Assembly (NCBI RefSeq): GCF_014648675.1
Contig: NZ_BMRO01000002.1
Coordinates: 596,888-660,887, forward strand
DNA: 64,000 bases
Reading direction: 5' to 3'
From: Actinomadura livida
GTDB lineage: Bacteria; Actinomycetota; Actinomycetes; Streptosporangiales; Streptosporangiaceae
Position numbers and translations under genes: made by a program. The notes below the pieces were generated by a model, which was given only the letters and a program-made list of their open reading frames with translations, was not told the origin of the DNA and made no database searches. Of the stretch, positions 17,700-28,068 are shown in pieces; the stretch's first letter is position 1; every line of letters starts with the position of its first letter.

Positions 17700-19150
17700 G
17701 GCGACGTCCTTCCCGAGGGTCCGGCCGCCAGGCGCGACCGCCGGTGCCCGTACAGGAAGTACGCGGCCAGGCCGACGAGGATCCAGAGCCCGAAGACCAC
17801 CCAGGTGACGCCGCCGAGGCCGACCATCAGGTACAGGCAGAACCCGACGCCGAGCAGCGGCGTCACCGGGTAGAACGGGACCCGGAAGCCGCGCGGCAGG
17901 TCGGGCCGGGTGCGGCGCAGGACGATGACGCCGACGCTGACGAGCGCGAACGCGAACAGCGTCCCGATGCTCGTGGCGTCCACCAGCCGGCCGAGCGGGA
18001 TCACCGCCGCCAGCACCGAGATGAACAGCGCCACGATGACCGTGTTGGCGACCGGCACCCGCCGCGACGGGCTCACCTTCTGGAAGACGGGCGGGACGAG
18101 GCCGTCCCGCGACATCGCGAACAGGATGCGGGTCTGCCCGTACATGACGGTGAGGACGACGCTGGCGATGGCGATCACCGCGCCGAGCGACAGGACGATC
18201 GACGGCCACGTGGCCCCGGTCGCCGTGTCCAGCACCTCCGCCAGCGACGCCTCGGAGCCGCTGATGTCGAACTCCGTCCAGTGCATCGCGGCGACCGCGG
18301 CCAGCGCGACCAGCACGTAGATGGCGGTCACGACGACCAGCGAGATGATGATCGCGAGCGGCAGGTCGCGGCGCGGGTCCTTGGCCTCCTCGCCGGCGGT
18401 GGACGCGGCGTCGAAGCCGATGTAGGAGAAGAAGACCCTGGAGCCGGCGGCGCTGAGTCCCGCCCAGCCCATCGGCGCGAACGAGGCGAGGTTCTGCGAC
18501 CGGAACGCGGTGAACGCGACCGCGCAGAAGAACAGCAGCACGGCGATCTTGAGGAACACCATGATCGTGTTGGCGGTGGCGCTCTCCGACGCGCCGCGCA
18601 GCAGCAGGAACGTGGCCAGCATGACCACGACCACCGCCGGGATGTTGACGAGCCCGCCCTCGCCCGGCGGGCTGCTGACCGCGTCCGGGATCGTGAAGCC
18701 GAACGCGGCGTCGAAGAACGCGTTGAGGTAGGAGCCCCAGCCGACCGAGACGGCCGACACCGACACCGCGTACTCCAGCAGCAGGCACCAGCCGCACACC
18801 CAGGCGACGAGCTCGCCGAGCGTGGCGTAGGCGTAGGAGTACGACGACCCGGCCACCGGGATCGTCCCGGCCAGCTCGGCGTACGACAGGGCCGAGAACA
18901 GCGCGGTGACGGCGGCGAGGACGAACGACAGCATGACCGCCGGGCCCGCCAGCGGCACCGCCTCGCCGAGCACGACGAAGATGCCGGTGCCGAGGGTCGC
19001 GCCGATGCTGATGGCGGTGAGCTGCAGCAGGCTCAGCGAGCGCTTGAGCTCGCCGCCCTCGCCGGCCCCGCCCTCGGCGACGAGCCGGTCGACGGACTTG
19101 GTCCGCAGGAGGCTGCGCGCGAACGAGCCCGGCGCGGTCCCGGCGGTCAC
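17696..19150 (-). CDS. APC-family amino acid permease, cationic amino acid transporter type
   Basis: The product has 484 residues and about 12-13 membrane segments. GTG at 19150 overlaps the carbamate-kinase stop (GTGA). The N-terminal cytoplasmic part LLRTKSVDRLVAE and the TM1 region ISIGATLGTGIFVVLGEAV, plus FFSYIGFDAASTAGEEAKDP and MSRDGLVPPVFQKVSP, are typical of bacterial CAT/YfnA-like transporters. The operon with arcA and arcC suggests arginine uptake or arginine/ornithine or citrulline exchange. The substrate is inferred from context; known arginine/ornithine antiporters (ArcD) are a different subfamily. Confidence 0.9.
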   Translation of the reverse strand: MTAGTAPGSFARSLLRTKSVDRLVAEGGAGEGGELKRSLSLLQLTAISIGATLGTGIFVVLGEAVPLAGPAVMLSFVLAAVTALFSALSYAELAGTIPVAGSSYSYAYATLGELVAWVCGWCLLLEYAVSVSAVSVGWGSYLNAFFDAAFGFTIPDAVSSPPGEGGLVNIPAVVVVMLATFLLLRGASESATANTIMVFLKIAVLLFFCAVAFTAFRSQNLASFAPMGWAGLSAAGSRVFFSYIGFDAASTAGEEAKDPRRDLPLAIIISLVVVTAIYVLVALAAVAAMHWTEFDISGSEASLAEVLDTATGATWPSIVLSLGAVIAIASVVLTVMYGQTRILFAMSRDGLVPPVFQKVSPSRRVPVANTVIVALFISVLAAVIPLGRLVDATSIGTLFAFALVSVGVIVLRRTRPDLPRGFRVPFYPVTPLLGVGFCLYLMVGLGGVTWVVFGLWILVGLAAYFLYGHRRSRLAAGPSGRTSP

Positions 19151-20082
19151 GGCGTGCTCGCAAGCGGCCAGGTCCCGCTGGGAGTGACGATCGTCCCGGC
19201 GGTTCCGTCGAGGATCTCCGCGCACTGGTCGAGCAGCCCGATCGCGGCCATGTCGCCCGTCCGCTCGACGAAGGTCGCGGCGGCCTCCACCTTGGGCCCC
19301 ATCGACCCGGCGGGGAACCGCTCGGCCCGCAGCTCGTACGGGGTGGTGTGGACGATCTCCTTCTCCCGGTCGGTGCCGAAGTCCCGCATCACCCGGGGCA
19401 CGTCGGTGAGGATCAGCAGCGCGTCCGCGTCCATGCTCTCCGCCAGGAGCGACGCCGTGTGGTCCTTGTCGATCACCGCCTCGACGCCCTCCAGCCGCCC
19501 GACGTCGTTGCGGACGACCGGGATGCCGCCGCCGCCCGCGCAGACGACGATCGTCCCGAGCCGGACCAGCTCCCTGATCAGCCGGGTCTCGATGACCCGC
19601 TGCGGCCGCGGGGACGGGACCACGCGGCGCCAGCCCTCCCCGTCCCGCCGGACGGTCCACCCGTACTCCGCGGCGAGCTTCTCGGCCTCCACCCGGCCGT
19701 AGAGCTGCCCGACGAACTTGGCCGGGTCGGCGAACGCCGGGTCCACCGCCGACACCAGCGTCTGGGTGATCATCGCCATCACCTGGCGGCCGGGCAGCGC
19801 GTTCTGCAGCGACTGCAGCATCCAGTACCCGATCATGCCCTGGGTCTCCGCGCCGACGGTGTCCAGCGGGTACGGGCGGGTCAGGCCGGGGTCGTTGAGG
19901 CTCTCCAGCGCGAGCACCCCCACCTGCGGCCCGTTCCCGTGCGTGATGATCAGCTCGTGCCGCTCGGCGAGCGGCACCAGCGACCGGACCGCCCGGTCGA
20001 CGTTGCCGCGCTGCGGTTCGGCGTCCGGTGTCTCCCCCCGCCTGACCAGCGCGTTCCCTCCGAGCGCGACGACGACGCGCAT
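19147..20082 (-). CDS. arcC: Carbamate kinase
   Basis: The product has 311 residues, the usual length. ATG at 20082 is preceded by GGAGGGG 2-4 nt upstream. Family motifs: MRVVVALGGNALVRRGE, ITHGNGPQVGVLALES, IVVCAGGGGIPVV, IDKDHTASLLAE and FPAGSMGPKVEAAATFVE. It converts carbamoyl phosphate and ADP to carbamate and ATP, the energy-yielding step of the arginine deiminase pathway. It lies 40 nt downstream of arcA and overlaps the permease gene. The ornithine carbamoyltransferase that would generate carbamoyl phosphate is not in this operon. Confidence 0.96.
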   Translation of the reverse strand: MRVVVALGGNALVRRGETPDAEPQRGNVDRAVRSLVPLAERHELIITHGNGPQVGVLALESLNDPGLTRPYPLDTVGAETQGMIGYWMLQSLQNALPGRQVMAMITQTLVSAVDPAFADPAKFVGQLYGRVEAEKLAAEYGWTVRRDGEGWRRVVPSPRPQRVIETRLIRELVRLGTIVVCAGGGGIPVVRNDVGRLEGVEAVIDKDHTASLLAESMDADALLILTDVPRVMRDFGTDREKEIVHTTPYELRAERFPAGSMGPKVEAAATFVERTGDMAAIGLLDQCAEILDGTAGTIVTPSGTWPLASTP

Positions 20083-20122
20083 GTCCCCTCCCCCGTGCCC
20101 CGGCCCTCCCGGGGCGGTGCCC

Positions 20123-21364
20123 TCAGGCGTCCCGTTCGATCGGGCAGGTCATGCAGCGCGGTCCGCCGCGTCCCCGCCCCAGCTCGCTGCCGCGGATCGT
20201 GATGACCTCGATCCCGTTCGCGGTCAGGTGGTTGTTGCTCGTCGCGTTGCGCTCGTAGGCGACGACCACGCCCGGCGCCAGGGCCAGCACGTTGTTGCCG
20301 TCGTCCCACTGCTCGCGCTCGGCGGCGAACACGTCCTGCGTGGGGGTGAGGACCTTCACGTCGTCGACGCCGAGGGCGGCGGCGATCGCCTTGTACATGT
20401 CCTCAGGGGGGTGGTCGGTGATCTTCAGTTCCTTCTCGGTGTCGCCCGGCTCGACGGTGTGGGACGGCAGGAGCCCCAGGCCCGCGTAGGTGGTGAACAC
20501 GCCGTGGTCGACCATCGTCATCACGGTGTCCAGATGCATGAACGCCCGTTTCTGCGGCATCCGGAGCGCGACGATCCGGGAGCAGGAGCCGGCGGCGAAC
20601 AGCGACTGCGCGAGCATCTCGACCGCCTGCGGCTGCGTCCGCTCGCTCATCCCGACCAGGACCGCGCCGTTGCCGATGACCAGGACGTCGCCGCCCTCCA
20701 GCGTCGCCGGGGCCATCCGGGTACCGCGGTTCCACACGTGGTAGCCGCCCGCCTCAGGGGCGTCGTGGCCGCCCGCGAACATCGGGTGCCAGCGGTAGAC
20801 GGCCTCCATGTTCACCGTCTCGCGCATCCGCGCCTTCTTGCGCATGGCGTTGATCGAGACGCCGTCGTAGATCCAGCAGGACGGGTCGCGGGTGAACAGG
20901 TGGTTGGGCAGCGGCGGGAGGATGAACCCGTCCGGCCCGATCGAGTGGAACGCGATGGACGCCGGCGCCTGCATCCGCTCCAGCATCTCGCGCTTGGTGA
21001 CCCCGCCGACGAGGTACGACGACAGCTCGTCCAGGTCCATGGCGTCGAAGCAGTTGCGGATGGCGTCGGTCGCCAGGGGCCCGTAGAAGTGCGGGTCGAC
21101 GACCGCGTCGAGGATGTGCTTGCGCGCCTCGGGGATCTCGACCGTCTCCCTGAGCAGGTCGATCAGCAGGTACGTCCGCACGCCCGCGGAGCGCAGGACG
21201 TCCTCGAACTCCTCGTGCTCCTCCACGGCCCGCCGCACCCACAGCACGTCGTCGAACAGCAGGCCGGCGGCGTTGGACGGGGTGAGGCGCTTCAGCGAGA
21301 GCTCCGGCCGGTGCAGCAGGACCCCCCGCAGCGGCCCGACCTCCGAATCGACGTGAAACGGCAT
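20123..21364 (-). CDS. arcA: Arginine deiminase
   Basis: The product has 413 residues. ATG at 21364 has AGGAGG 5 nt upstream; an in-frame GTG at 21370 lies inside that SD and is rejected. Motifs: [20 protein letters not shown] at the N-terminus, [57 protein letters not shown] and the C-terminal [15 protein letters not shown] with the catalytic Cys. It hydrolyses arginine to citrulline and ammonia. It heads the operon arcA-arcC-permease-usp; 231 bp separate it from the divergent ABC exporter. Confidence 0.96.
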   Translation of the reverse strand: MPFHVDSEVGPLRGVLLHRPELSLKRLTPSNAAGLLFDDVLWVRRAVEEHEEFEDVLRSAGVRTYLLIDLLRETVEIPEARKHILDAVVDPHFYGPLATDAIRNCFDAMDLDELSSYLVGGVTKREMLERMQAPASIAFHSIGPDGFILPPLPNHLFTRDPSCWIYDGVSINAMRKKARMRETVNMEAVYRWHPMFAGGHDAPEAGGYHVWNRGTRMAPATLEGGDVLVIGNGAVLVGMSERTQPQAVEMLAQSLFAAGSCSRIVALRMPQKRAFMHLDTVMTMVDHGVFTTYAGLGLLPSHTVEPGDTEKELKITDHPPEDMYKAIAAALGVDDVKVLTPTQDVFAAEREQWDDGNNVLALAPGVVVAYERNATSNNHLTANGIEVITIRGSELGRGRGGPRCMTCPIERDA

Positions 21365-21582
21365 CCCCACCTCCTCGGCGCGGCCGCGGTGCCGCGAAGC
21401 CCCGGCTCGGCGCGGACCACCGGCGACAGGCGGTGACCTCCCCCGGCCCGCGCGAACGAAACTGCCGCGTACCGCGCCGTGTGCGGCGGACCGGCGCGGC
21501 CGGGCCCGGCACCGGGCGGCTTTACCCGATCTTCACGCGGCGCACCGGCGGGACCCGGAACGAACCGGTCAGGCCCCAGATC

Positions 21583-21588
21583 TAAACT
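21583..21588 (+). promoter_or_regulatory. -10 TAAACT, leaderless promoter of the ABC exporter operon
   Basis: TAAACT is followed by a 7-nt spacer and then ATG 21596. No SD is present. Confidence 0.6.
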
Positions 21589-21595
21589 CGTCGGC

Positions 21596-22518
<923 letters not shown>

Positions 22519-22522
<4 letters not shown>

Positions 22523-23319
22523 CCACCCCGTACGAGGCCGCGCCCCCGAAGGCGGCGCCGCTGGACTTCACCCCGGCACCGGCCGCCGTGCCGCTGCCGG
22601 GGATGGTCCTGGCCCAGACGCGCTACGAGCTGCGCACGATGCTCCGCAACGGCGAGCAGCTCCTGCTGACGCTGATCATCCCGGTGGTGCTGCTGGTCCT
22701 GTTCGGCGCCACGTCCCTGCTGGACCTCGGCGCCGGGTCCCGCGTCGGCTTCCTCACCCCCGGCATCCTCGCCCTCGCGGTCATGTCGACGGCGTTCACC
22801 GGGCAGGCCATCGGCACCGGCTTCGAGCGGCGCTACGGCGTGCTCAAGCGGCTCGGCGCGACGCCGCTGCCGCGCGCCGGGCTCATCGCCGCCAAGACCC
22901 TCACCGTGGTCGCGGTCGAGGCGCTGCAGGCCGCGGTGATCTGCGCGGTGGCGCTGGCGCTCGGCTGGGAGCCGCACGGCGACCCCTTCTCGGTGGTCGT
23001 CCTGCTGCTGCTCGGCACGGCCGCGTTCAGCGGGTTCGGGCTGCTCATGGCCGGGACGCTGCGCGCGGAGGCCACCCTCGCCGCCGCGAACCTCGTCTAC
23101 GTCCTGCTGCTGGCGGTCGGCGGGGTCGTCTTCCCCCTGGACGAGTTCCCCGCCCCGGTCCGGGACGCCCTGGAGCTGCTGCCGATCTCCGCGCTGGCCG
23201 AGGGGCTGCGCGACGTTTTGCGCGACGGCGCGGCGCTCCCGGCCGGCCCCGTGCTCGTCCTCGCGGTGTGGGCGGTCGCGGGGCTCGCGCTCGCGGCCCG
23301 GTTCTTCCGGTGGGAGTAG
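22519..23319 (+). CDS. ABC-2 type permease, partner of the preceding ATPase
   Basis: The product has 266 residues. GTG 22519 lies in the GTGA overlap with the ATPase gene. After a Pro/Ala-rich N-terminus (about 30 residues) come LAQTRYELRTMLRNGEQLLL and six predicted membrane segments, including LLTLIIPVVLLVLFGATSLL and VLLLLGTAAFSGFGLLMAGT. The ABC-2 element LRAEATLAAANLVYVLLLAV then VVFPLDEFPAPV is typical of DrrB-like exporters. Together with the ATPase it probably forms a dimer-of-dimers exporter. Confidence 0.9.
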
Positions 23320-23322
23320 CCG

Positions 23323-24261
23323 ATGGCACTCGCTGAGACGCCCGAGCCGCTCGGCGGGGCGTCCGCCCCGTCGTGGCGCGCCCGGATCCTGTCGCTGGGC
23401 TCGGTGCCGCCGCCCGCGCTGGTCGTGCTCGGCATCATCTCCGTCCAGGTCGGCGCCGGGCTCGCCAAGCACCTGTTCGACCGGCTGCCGCCGAGCGCCG
23501 TCGTGTCGATGCGGCTGCTGACGTCCGCGATCGTGCTGGGCTTCCTGGCGCGCAAGGCGCTCCGGACGGTGCTGCGCGACCACTCCAGGTCCAGCCTCGC
23601 CATCGCGGCCTGCTTCGGGCTGGCGCTGGCGCTGATGAACGTGTCCATCTACCAGTCGTTCGCGCGGATCCCGCTCGGCGCTGCGGTCACGATCGAGTTC
23701 CTCGGGCCGCTCACGGTGGCGATCGTGGCGTCGCGGCGCCCGCGGGACGCGCTGTGGGTCGTGCTGGCGGGGGCGGGCGTCGTGCTGCTGGCCAGAGGCG
23801 GCACCGAGGGCCTGGACCCCGTCGGCGTCGCGTTCGCGCTGCTGGCCGGGGTGTGCTGGGCCGCCTACATCCTGCTCACCGCCGCCACCGGCAAGCGGTT
23901 CTCCGGGACCACCGGCCTCGCGTTCGCCAGCATCGTCGGGACGGCGGTCGTGCTGCCCGCGGGGGCGGCATCCGCCGGCGCCGCCATGCTGGACCCCGAG
24001 CTCCTGCTGATCGGCGTGGGCGTCGGCCTGCTGTCGTCGGTCATCCCGTACTCGCTGGAGCTGGAGGCGCTGCGGCGCATGCCCGCCCGCGTGTTCGGGA
24101 TCCTGATGAGCCTGGAGCCCGCGGCCGCCGCGCTGGTGGGGATGCTGCTGCTCGGCGAGTTCCTCACCTTCCGCCAGTGGGTCGCCGTCTGCTGCGTGGT
24201 CGCCGCCTGCGTGGGCGTCACCCGCGGGCAGCGGAATCCGCCGGAGGCCCCGGAAGCTTGA
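23323..24261 (+). CDS. EamA/RhtA-like DMT superfamily exporter
   Basis: The product has 312 residues and ten predicted membrane segments in two EamA repeats. Sequences such as RIPLGAAVTIEFLGPLTVAI and SSVIPYSLELEALRRMPARV then FGILMSLEPAAAALVGMLLL closely resemble the RhtA threonine/homoserine exporter group. ATG at 23323 starts 3 nt after the permease stop, so it belongs to the same operon. A basic stretch links TM2 and TM3. An amino-acid or amino-acid-analogue export role is likely but the substrate is unproven. Confidence 0.88.
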   Translation: MALAETPEPLGGASAPSWRARILSLGSVPPPALVVLGIISVQVGAGLAKHLFDRLPPSAVVSMRLLTSAIVLGFLARKALRTVLRDHSRSSLAIAACFGLALALMNVSIYQSFARIPLGAAVTIEFLGPLTVAIVASRRPRDALWVVLAGAGVVLLARGGTEGLDPVGVAFALLAGVCWAAYILLTAATGKRFSGTTGLAFASIVGTAVVLPAGAASAGAAMLDPELLLIGVGVGLLSSVIPYSLELEALRRMPARVFGILMSLEPAAAALVGMLLLGEFLTFRQWVAVCCVVAACVGVTRGQRNPPEAPEA

Positions 24262-24280
24262 GCGCCGGCGAACCGGGGGG

Positions 24281-24299
24281 TGTGGGGGCGCCCCCCACA
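24281..24299. terminator. G-run hairpin after the EamA gene
   Basis: TGTGGGGG (24281-24288), loop CGC, CCCCCACA (24292-24299). It lies between the exporter operon and the proteasome-like gene. Confidence 0.5.
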
Positions 24300-24402
24300 A
24301 GCCACAGGCCTAGCGGTGGCGTGTGAGTGGCAGGTCCGTGTGGCAGCGTGGAAGGATCGGGACCGCGAGATCGTCAGGACGACGGAACGGAGAGGAGCCG
24401 CC

Positions 24403-25239
24403 GTGATCGGCCGGAGCCAGGACCAGGGGATACCGCCCGAGTTCTTCGAGGCGGGGCCCGCGTCGTTCGTGGACCTCCTGCGCCTCCACTCCCCGGAGCT
24501 GCTGCCCGTCAACCGGGTGCCGGAGGGGGACGTCCCCGAGCTGCCGCACGGCACCACCGTCCTGGCGCTGACGTTCCCGGGCGGCGTCATGATGGCCGGC
24601 GACCGGCGCGCCACCCAGGGCAACCGCATCGCGTACCGCGACCTGGACAAGGTGCAGCGCGGCGACGAGTACTCCGCGGTCGCGTTCGCCGGGACGGTCG
24701 GGCTCGCGCTGGAGATGGTCCGGCTGTTCCAGGTGGAGCTGGAGCACTACGAGAAGATGGAGACGGTCCCGCTGTCGCTTCCGGGCAAGGCCCGCCGCCT
24801 CGGCGCCGTCGTCCAGGCCAACCTCGCGCAGGCGCTGCAGGGGCTCGCGGTCGTCCCGCTGTTCGCCGGGTACGACCCCGACGCCGGCGAAGGCCGGATC
24901 TACACCTACGACATCACCGGCGCCCCGCAGGAGGCACGCGACTACCACGCGGACGGCTCCGGCTCCCCCTACGCGACGGGCGCGCTGAAGAAGCTCTACC
25001 GGCGCGACCTCTCCGAGGAGGACGCCGCGACCGTCTGCGTGCACGCCCTCTACGACGCGGCCGACGACGACTCCGCCACCGGCGGGCCCGACCAGTCCCG
25101 GCGCATCTACCCGACGATCGCGGTGGTCACCGCCGACGGCTACCGGCGGCTGCCCCAGGACGAGGTGTCCGCGATCGCCGACGAGGTCCTGCGCGGCCGG
25201 ATGGACAATCCGGGCGGACCGCTCGCCCCGCTGCGCTGA
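24403..25239 (+). CDS. 20S proteasome beta subunit (PrcB-type), not accompanied by prcA
   Basis: The product has 278 residues. GTG 24403 has AGAGGAG 5 nt upstream. A roughly 50-residue propeptide ends in PHG and the mature chain starts TTVLALTFPGGVMMAGD, so Thr51 becomes the N-terminal nucleophile. Asp17, Lys33 (in YRDLDKVQRG) and the end motif YDAADDDSATGGPD of the mature chain are kept as in mycobacterial PrcB, so the subunit looks catalytically competent. In most actinobacteria prcB sits in dop-pup-prcB-prcA-pafA. Here the neighbours are an EamA exporter and polX, with no alpha subunit or Pup genes. It may be a second, relocated beta subunit or a self-assembling peptidase. Confidence 0.88.
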   Translation: MIGRSQDQGIPPEFFEAGPASFVDLLRLHSPELLPVNRVPEGDVPELPHGTTVLALTFPGGVMMAGDRRATQGNRIAYRDLDKVQRGDEYSAVAFAGTVGLALEMVRLFQVELEHYEKMETVPLSLPGKARRLGAVVQANLAQALQGLAVVPLFAGYDPDAGEGRIYTYDITGAPQEARDYHADGSGSPYATGALKKLYRRDLSEEDAATVCVHALYDAADDDSATGGPDQSRRIYPTIAVVTADGYRRLPQDEVSAIADEVLRGRMDNPGGPLAPLR

Positions 25240-25287
25240 CCTCCGGGGCCGGGCCCGGCGGGCACGGGAAACGTCGGTGCCGGCTCC

Positions 25288-25293
25288 TAGACT
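25288..25293 (+). promoter_or_regulatory. -10 TAGACT, leaderless promoter of polX
   Basis: TAGACT is followed by a 6-nt spacer and then ATG 25300; there is no SD. Confidence 0.6.
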
Positions 25294-25299
25294 CGGGGC

Positions 25300-27018
25300 A
25301 TGGCACGGGCGAACGACGAGGCCGCTGACCTCATCCAGGAACTGGCCGACCTCCTCTCGATCACCGGGGGCGACGCCTTCAAGATCAGGGCGTACGAGAA
25401 GGCCGCGCGGGCCATCGCCGGGCATCCCGACGACATCTCCGGCCTCGACCTGGCCGGGCTGCGCAAGATCCCCACGGTGGGCGAGGCGATCGCCAAGAAG
25501 GTGCTCGACTACACCACCACCGGCACCATCCGGCAGGTGGAGGAGCTGCGCACCCAGATCCCGGCCGGGGTCAGGGCGCTGACGGCCATCCCGACCCTCG
25601 GCCCGAAGAAGGCCCTCGCCCTCTACGAGGAACTGGGCGTCTCCTCGGTGGACGAGCTGTCCACCGCGATCCGCGAGGGCCGCCTGCGCGGCCTCAAGGG
25701 CTTCGGCCCGAAGACGGAGGAGAACATCCTCCACGGCATCGAACTGCTGCGCAGCTCCGGCGAGCGCGTGCTCGTCGACGCCGCCGCCGGCGTGGCCGAC
25801 GAGATCGTCGCGGCGCTGTCCGCGCTGCCGGAGGTGGAGCGCTGCGAGCACGCGGGCTCCCTGCGCCGGATGCGGGAGACGATCGGGGACGTGGACGTCC
25901 TCGCGGCGTCCCGCGACCCGCGGCCGGTCATGGCGGCGTTCACCGCGCTGCCGCTCGTCGCCGAGGTCATCGCGAGCGGCGAGAAGAAGACCTCGATCCG
26001 CACCGCCAAGGGCCTCCAGGTCGACCTGCGCGTCGTCCCGCCCGAGTCGTGGGGCGCCGCGCTGCAGTACTTCACCGGGTCGCAGGCGCACAACATCCGC
26101 ACCCGGGAGATCGCCGTGAAGGCGGGCCTCAAGCTGTCGGAGTACGGGCTGTTCCACGCCGAGTCGAACGAGCTGATCGTGTCCGGGACCGAGGAGGAGG
26201 TCTACGAGCGGCTCGGCCTCCCCTGGATCCACCCGGCGCTCCGCGAGGACACCGGCGAGATCGAGGCGGCCCTGGCGGACGAGCTGCCCCGGCTGGTCAC
26301 CGTCGAGGACCTGCGCGGCGACCTGCACAGCCACACCGACCTCACCGACGGCATCGCCTCCCTGGAGGACATGGTCGCCGCCGCGCACGCCCGCGGCCTG
26401 GAGTACTACGCGATCACCGACCACGCGCCGAACCTGTTCATGCAGCGGATGACGGACGAGAAGATGCTCGCCCAGCGGCGGCGGGTCGCCGAACTCCAGG
26501 CCGAGTACCCCGGCATGACGCTGCTCCACGGCACCGAGCTGAACATCGACCCGGACGGCGGTGTCGACTGGGACGCCGACTTCCTGTCCGGCTTCGACAT
26601 CTGCGTCGCCTCGGTCCACTCGCACTTCACCCAGGACCGGGACGCCATGACCCGGCGCCTCGTCCGCGCCTGCGAGAACCCGCACGTCCACGTGATCGGC
26701 CACCCGACCGCCCGCAGCATCGGCCGCCGCTCGCCCGTCGACGCCGACTGGGACGAGGTGTTCCGCTGCGCCGCCCGCACCGGCACCGCCATGGAGGTCG
26801 ACTCGTTCCCCGACCGGCTGGACCTGCCCGCCGACCTGATCCGCCGCGCCAAGCGGTACGGGGTGAAGTTCTCCGTCGACACCGACGCCCACTCCGTGGG
26901 CCACCACCGCAACATCCGCTACGGCGTCGGCACCGCGCAGCGCGGCTGGCTGACGCCCGACGACGTCGTCAACACCTGGCCGCTGGACCGCCTCCGCGCC
27001 TTCCTCCGCAAGACCTGA
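25300..27018 (+). CDS. polX: DNA polymerase X family protein with PHP domain (PolX)
   Basis: The product has 572 residues. N-terminal HhH region: LRKIPTVGEAIAKKVLDYTT and IPTLGPKKALALYEELG. Pol-beta-type nucleotidyltransferase: AGSLRRMRETIGDVDVLAAS contains the GS and DVD metal-binding residues, and LQVDLRVV the third Asp. The C-terminal PHP domain (from about residue 343) shows DLHSHTDLTDGIAS, AITDHAP, HGTELNI and DTDAHSVGHH, the metal-dependent 3'-5' exonuclease residues. It is likely a base-excision or gap-filling repair enzyme. The gene is monocistronic and convergent with ctaA. Confidence 0.95.
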   Translation: MARANDEAADLIQELADLLSITGGDAFKIRAYEKAARAIAGHPDDISGLDLAGLRKIPTVGEAIAKKVLDYTTTGTIRQVEELRTQIPAGVRALTAIPTLGPKKALALYEELGVSSVDELSTAIREGRLRGLKGFGPKTEENILHGIELLRSSGERVLVDAAAGVADEIVAALSALPEVERCEHAGSLRRMRETIGDVDVLAASRDPRPVMAAFTALPLVAEVIASGEKKTSIRTAKGLQVDLRVVPPESWGAALQYFTGSQAHNIRTREIAVKAGLKLSEYGLFHAESNELIVSGTEEEVYERLGLPWIHPALREDTGEIEAALADELPRLVTVEDLRGDLHSHTDLTDGIASLEDMVAAAHARGLEYYAITDHAPNLFMQRMTDEKMLAQRRRVAELQAEYPGMTLLHGTELNIDPDGGVDWDADFLSGFDICVASVHSHFTQDRDAMTRRLVRACENPHVHVIGHPTARSIGRRSPVDADWDEVFRCAARTGTAMEVDSFPDRLDLPADLIRRAKRYGVKFSVDTDAHSVGHHRNIRYGVGTAQRGWLTPDDVVNTWPLDRLRAFLRKT

Positions 27019-27048
27019 CCCGGCACCGACGCAGGTTCGACTCGCCCG

Positions 27049-27061
27049 ACCCGCTACGCGG
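27049..27061. terminator. Small hairpin at the ctaA 3' end
   Basis: CCCGC-TAC-GCGGG spans the ctaA stop codon between the convergent polX and ctaA genes. It is short, with no T-tract. Confidence 0.3.
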
Positions 27062-28061
27062 GCTGAGGGCTCTCGCTCTTGCTCTGGGCGGAGGGCGCCC
27101 CGGCGGCGGGCGGTGCGACGGCGGGCACCTCGCCGCGGTCGCGGAGGGCGAAGAACAGGCGGAAGGCCGCGATCCACATCAGCACCGACCCGAGCATGTG
27201 CAGCAGCACGAGACCCTCGGGGACGCCGAGGAAGTACTGGACGTAGCCCACGACGCCCTGGAAGACGATGAGCGCGGCCAGCTCGTGGGCGCGGCGGCGG
27301 GCGGCCGCGGGGGCGCCCGTCCGGTAGAGGGCGATGATGACGAGCACGGTCAGGGCGGTGGTCACCCAGGCCAGCGTGCTGTGGACGCGGGCGACGTCGG
27401 TGATGTCGAAGCCGTACCGGCGGGAGTCGGCGTCCCCCGCGTGGGGGCCGGTACCGGTGACGACGGTCCCGGCGACGAGGACGGCGGCGCACGACACCAG
27501 GAGCGCGGCGGTGAGGCGGCGCGTCCACGGGCCCGCGAGCGGCCGGGGCGGGGCGTCGCCCTCACCGGCGCGGATCCACAGGGCCACGCAGAAGACCAGC
27601 AGCGCGGGCGACACGAGGAAGTGCAGGGAGACGGCCGTCGGGTGCAGCTTCGTCAGGACCACGATCCCGCCGATGACGGCCTGCGCGACGACGCTCATCG
27701 GCTGCGCCAGCGCCCACCAGACGAGCTCCCGGCGGCGGGGGCGCAGCCGCAGCGCCGCGATGAACACCAGCAGCCCGGCGGCCAGCACGACGAAGGTGAC
27801 CAGCCGGTTGCCGAACTCGATCGACATGTTCAGCACGTGGTGCTCGGGGTTGTGCGTGGGGACGAGGCTGTCGCCGGAGCAGCGGGGCCAGTCGGGGCAG
27901 CCGAGCCCGGACTTGGTGACGCGGACGGCGCCGCCGCTGACGACGATCAGTACGTTGCCGATGACGCCGAGCAGCGCGATCAGCCGCAGCGACCCGGAGG
28001 TCGGGCGCCACACGGCGTTCCACATCCGGGACGGGAGGTTCGACGACGATCGCTCTGCCAC
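27054..28061 (-). CDS. ctaA: Heme A synthase (CtaA/COX15)
   Basis: The product has 335 residues with eight predicted membrane segments in two four-helix halves. GTG 28061 has no SD; TACGAT ends 7 nt upstream, indicating a leaderless start. Conserved features: GGAVRVTKSGLGCPDWPRCS (the Cys pair typical of actinobacterial and Gram-positive CtaA), EFGNRLVTF with heme-ligand His nearby (NPEHHVLNMSIEFGNR), HFLVSPALLV, and in the second half ARVHSTLAWV and LLHMLGSVLMW. It oxidises heme O to heme A for cytochrome aa3 oxidase. The last about 25 residues are a Pro/Ala/Ser tail. The partner gene ctaB is 1.4 kb away on the same strand, separated by a PrsW gene. Confidence 0.94.
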   Translation of the reverse strand: MAERSSSNLPSRMWNAVWRPTSGSLRLIALLGVIGNVLIVVSGGAVRVTKSGLGCPDWPRCSGDSLVPTHNPEHHVLNMSIEFGNRLVTFVVLAAGLLVFIAALRLRPRRRELVWWALAQPMSVVAQAVIGGIVVLTKLHPTAVSLHFLVSPALLVFCVALWIRAGEGDAPPRPLAGPWTRRLTAALLVSCAAVLVAGTVVTGTGPHAGDADSRRYGFDITDVARVHSTLAWVTTALTVLVIIALYRTGAPAAARRRAHELAALIVFQGVVGYVQYFLGVPEGLVLLHMLGSVLMWIAAFRLFFALRDRGEVPAVAPPAAGAPSAQSKSESPQPA

Positions 28062-28068
28062 GGCACTA

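Noticed and set aside
27028..27045. GGTTCGACTC after polX, resembling a tRNA 3' end or att site
   Set aside because: No pairing T-stem and no tRNA body upstream; no integrase nearby.
24310..27528. 1072-codon minus-strand open frame opposite the proteasome-beta and polX genes
   Set aside because: Antisense shadow with low-complexity composition; both plus-strand genes are clearly recognised families.
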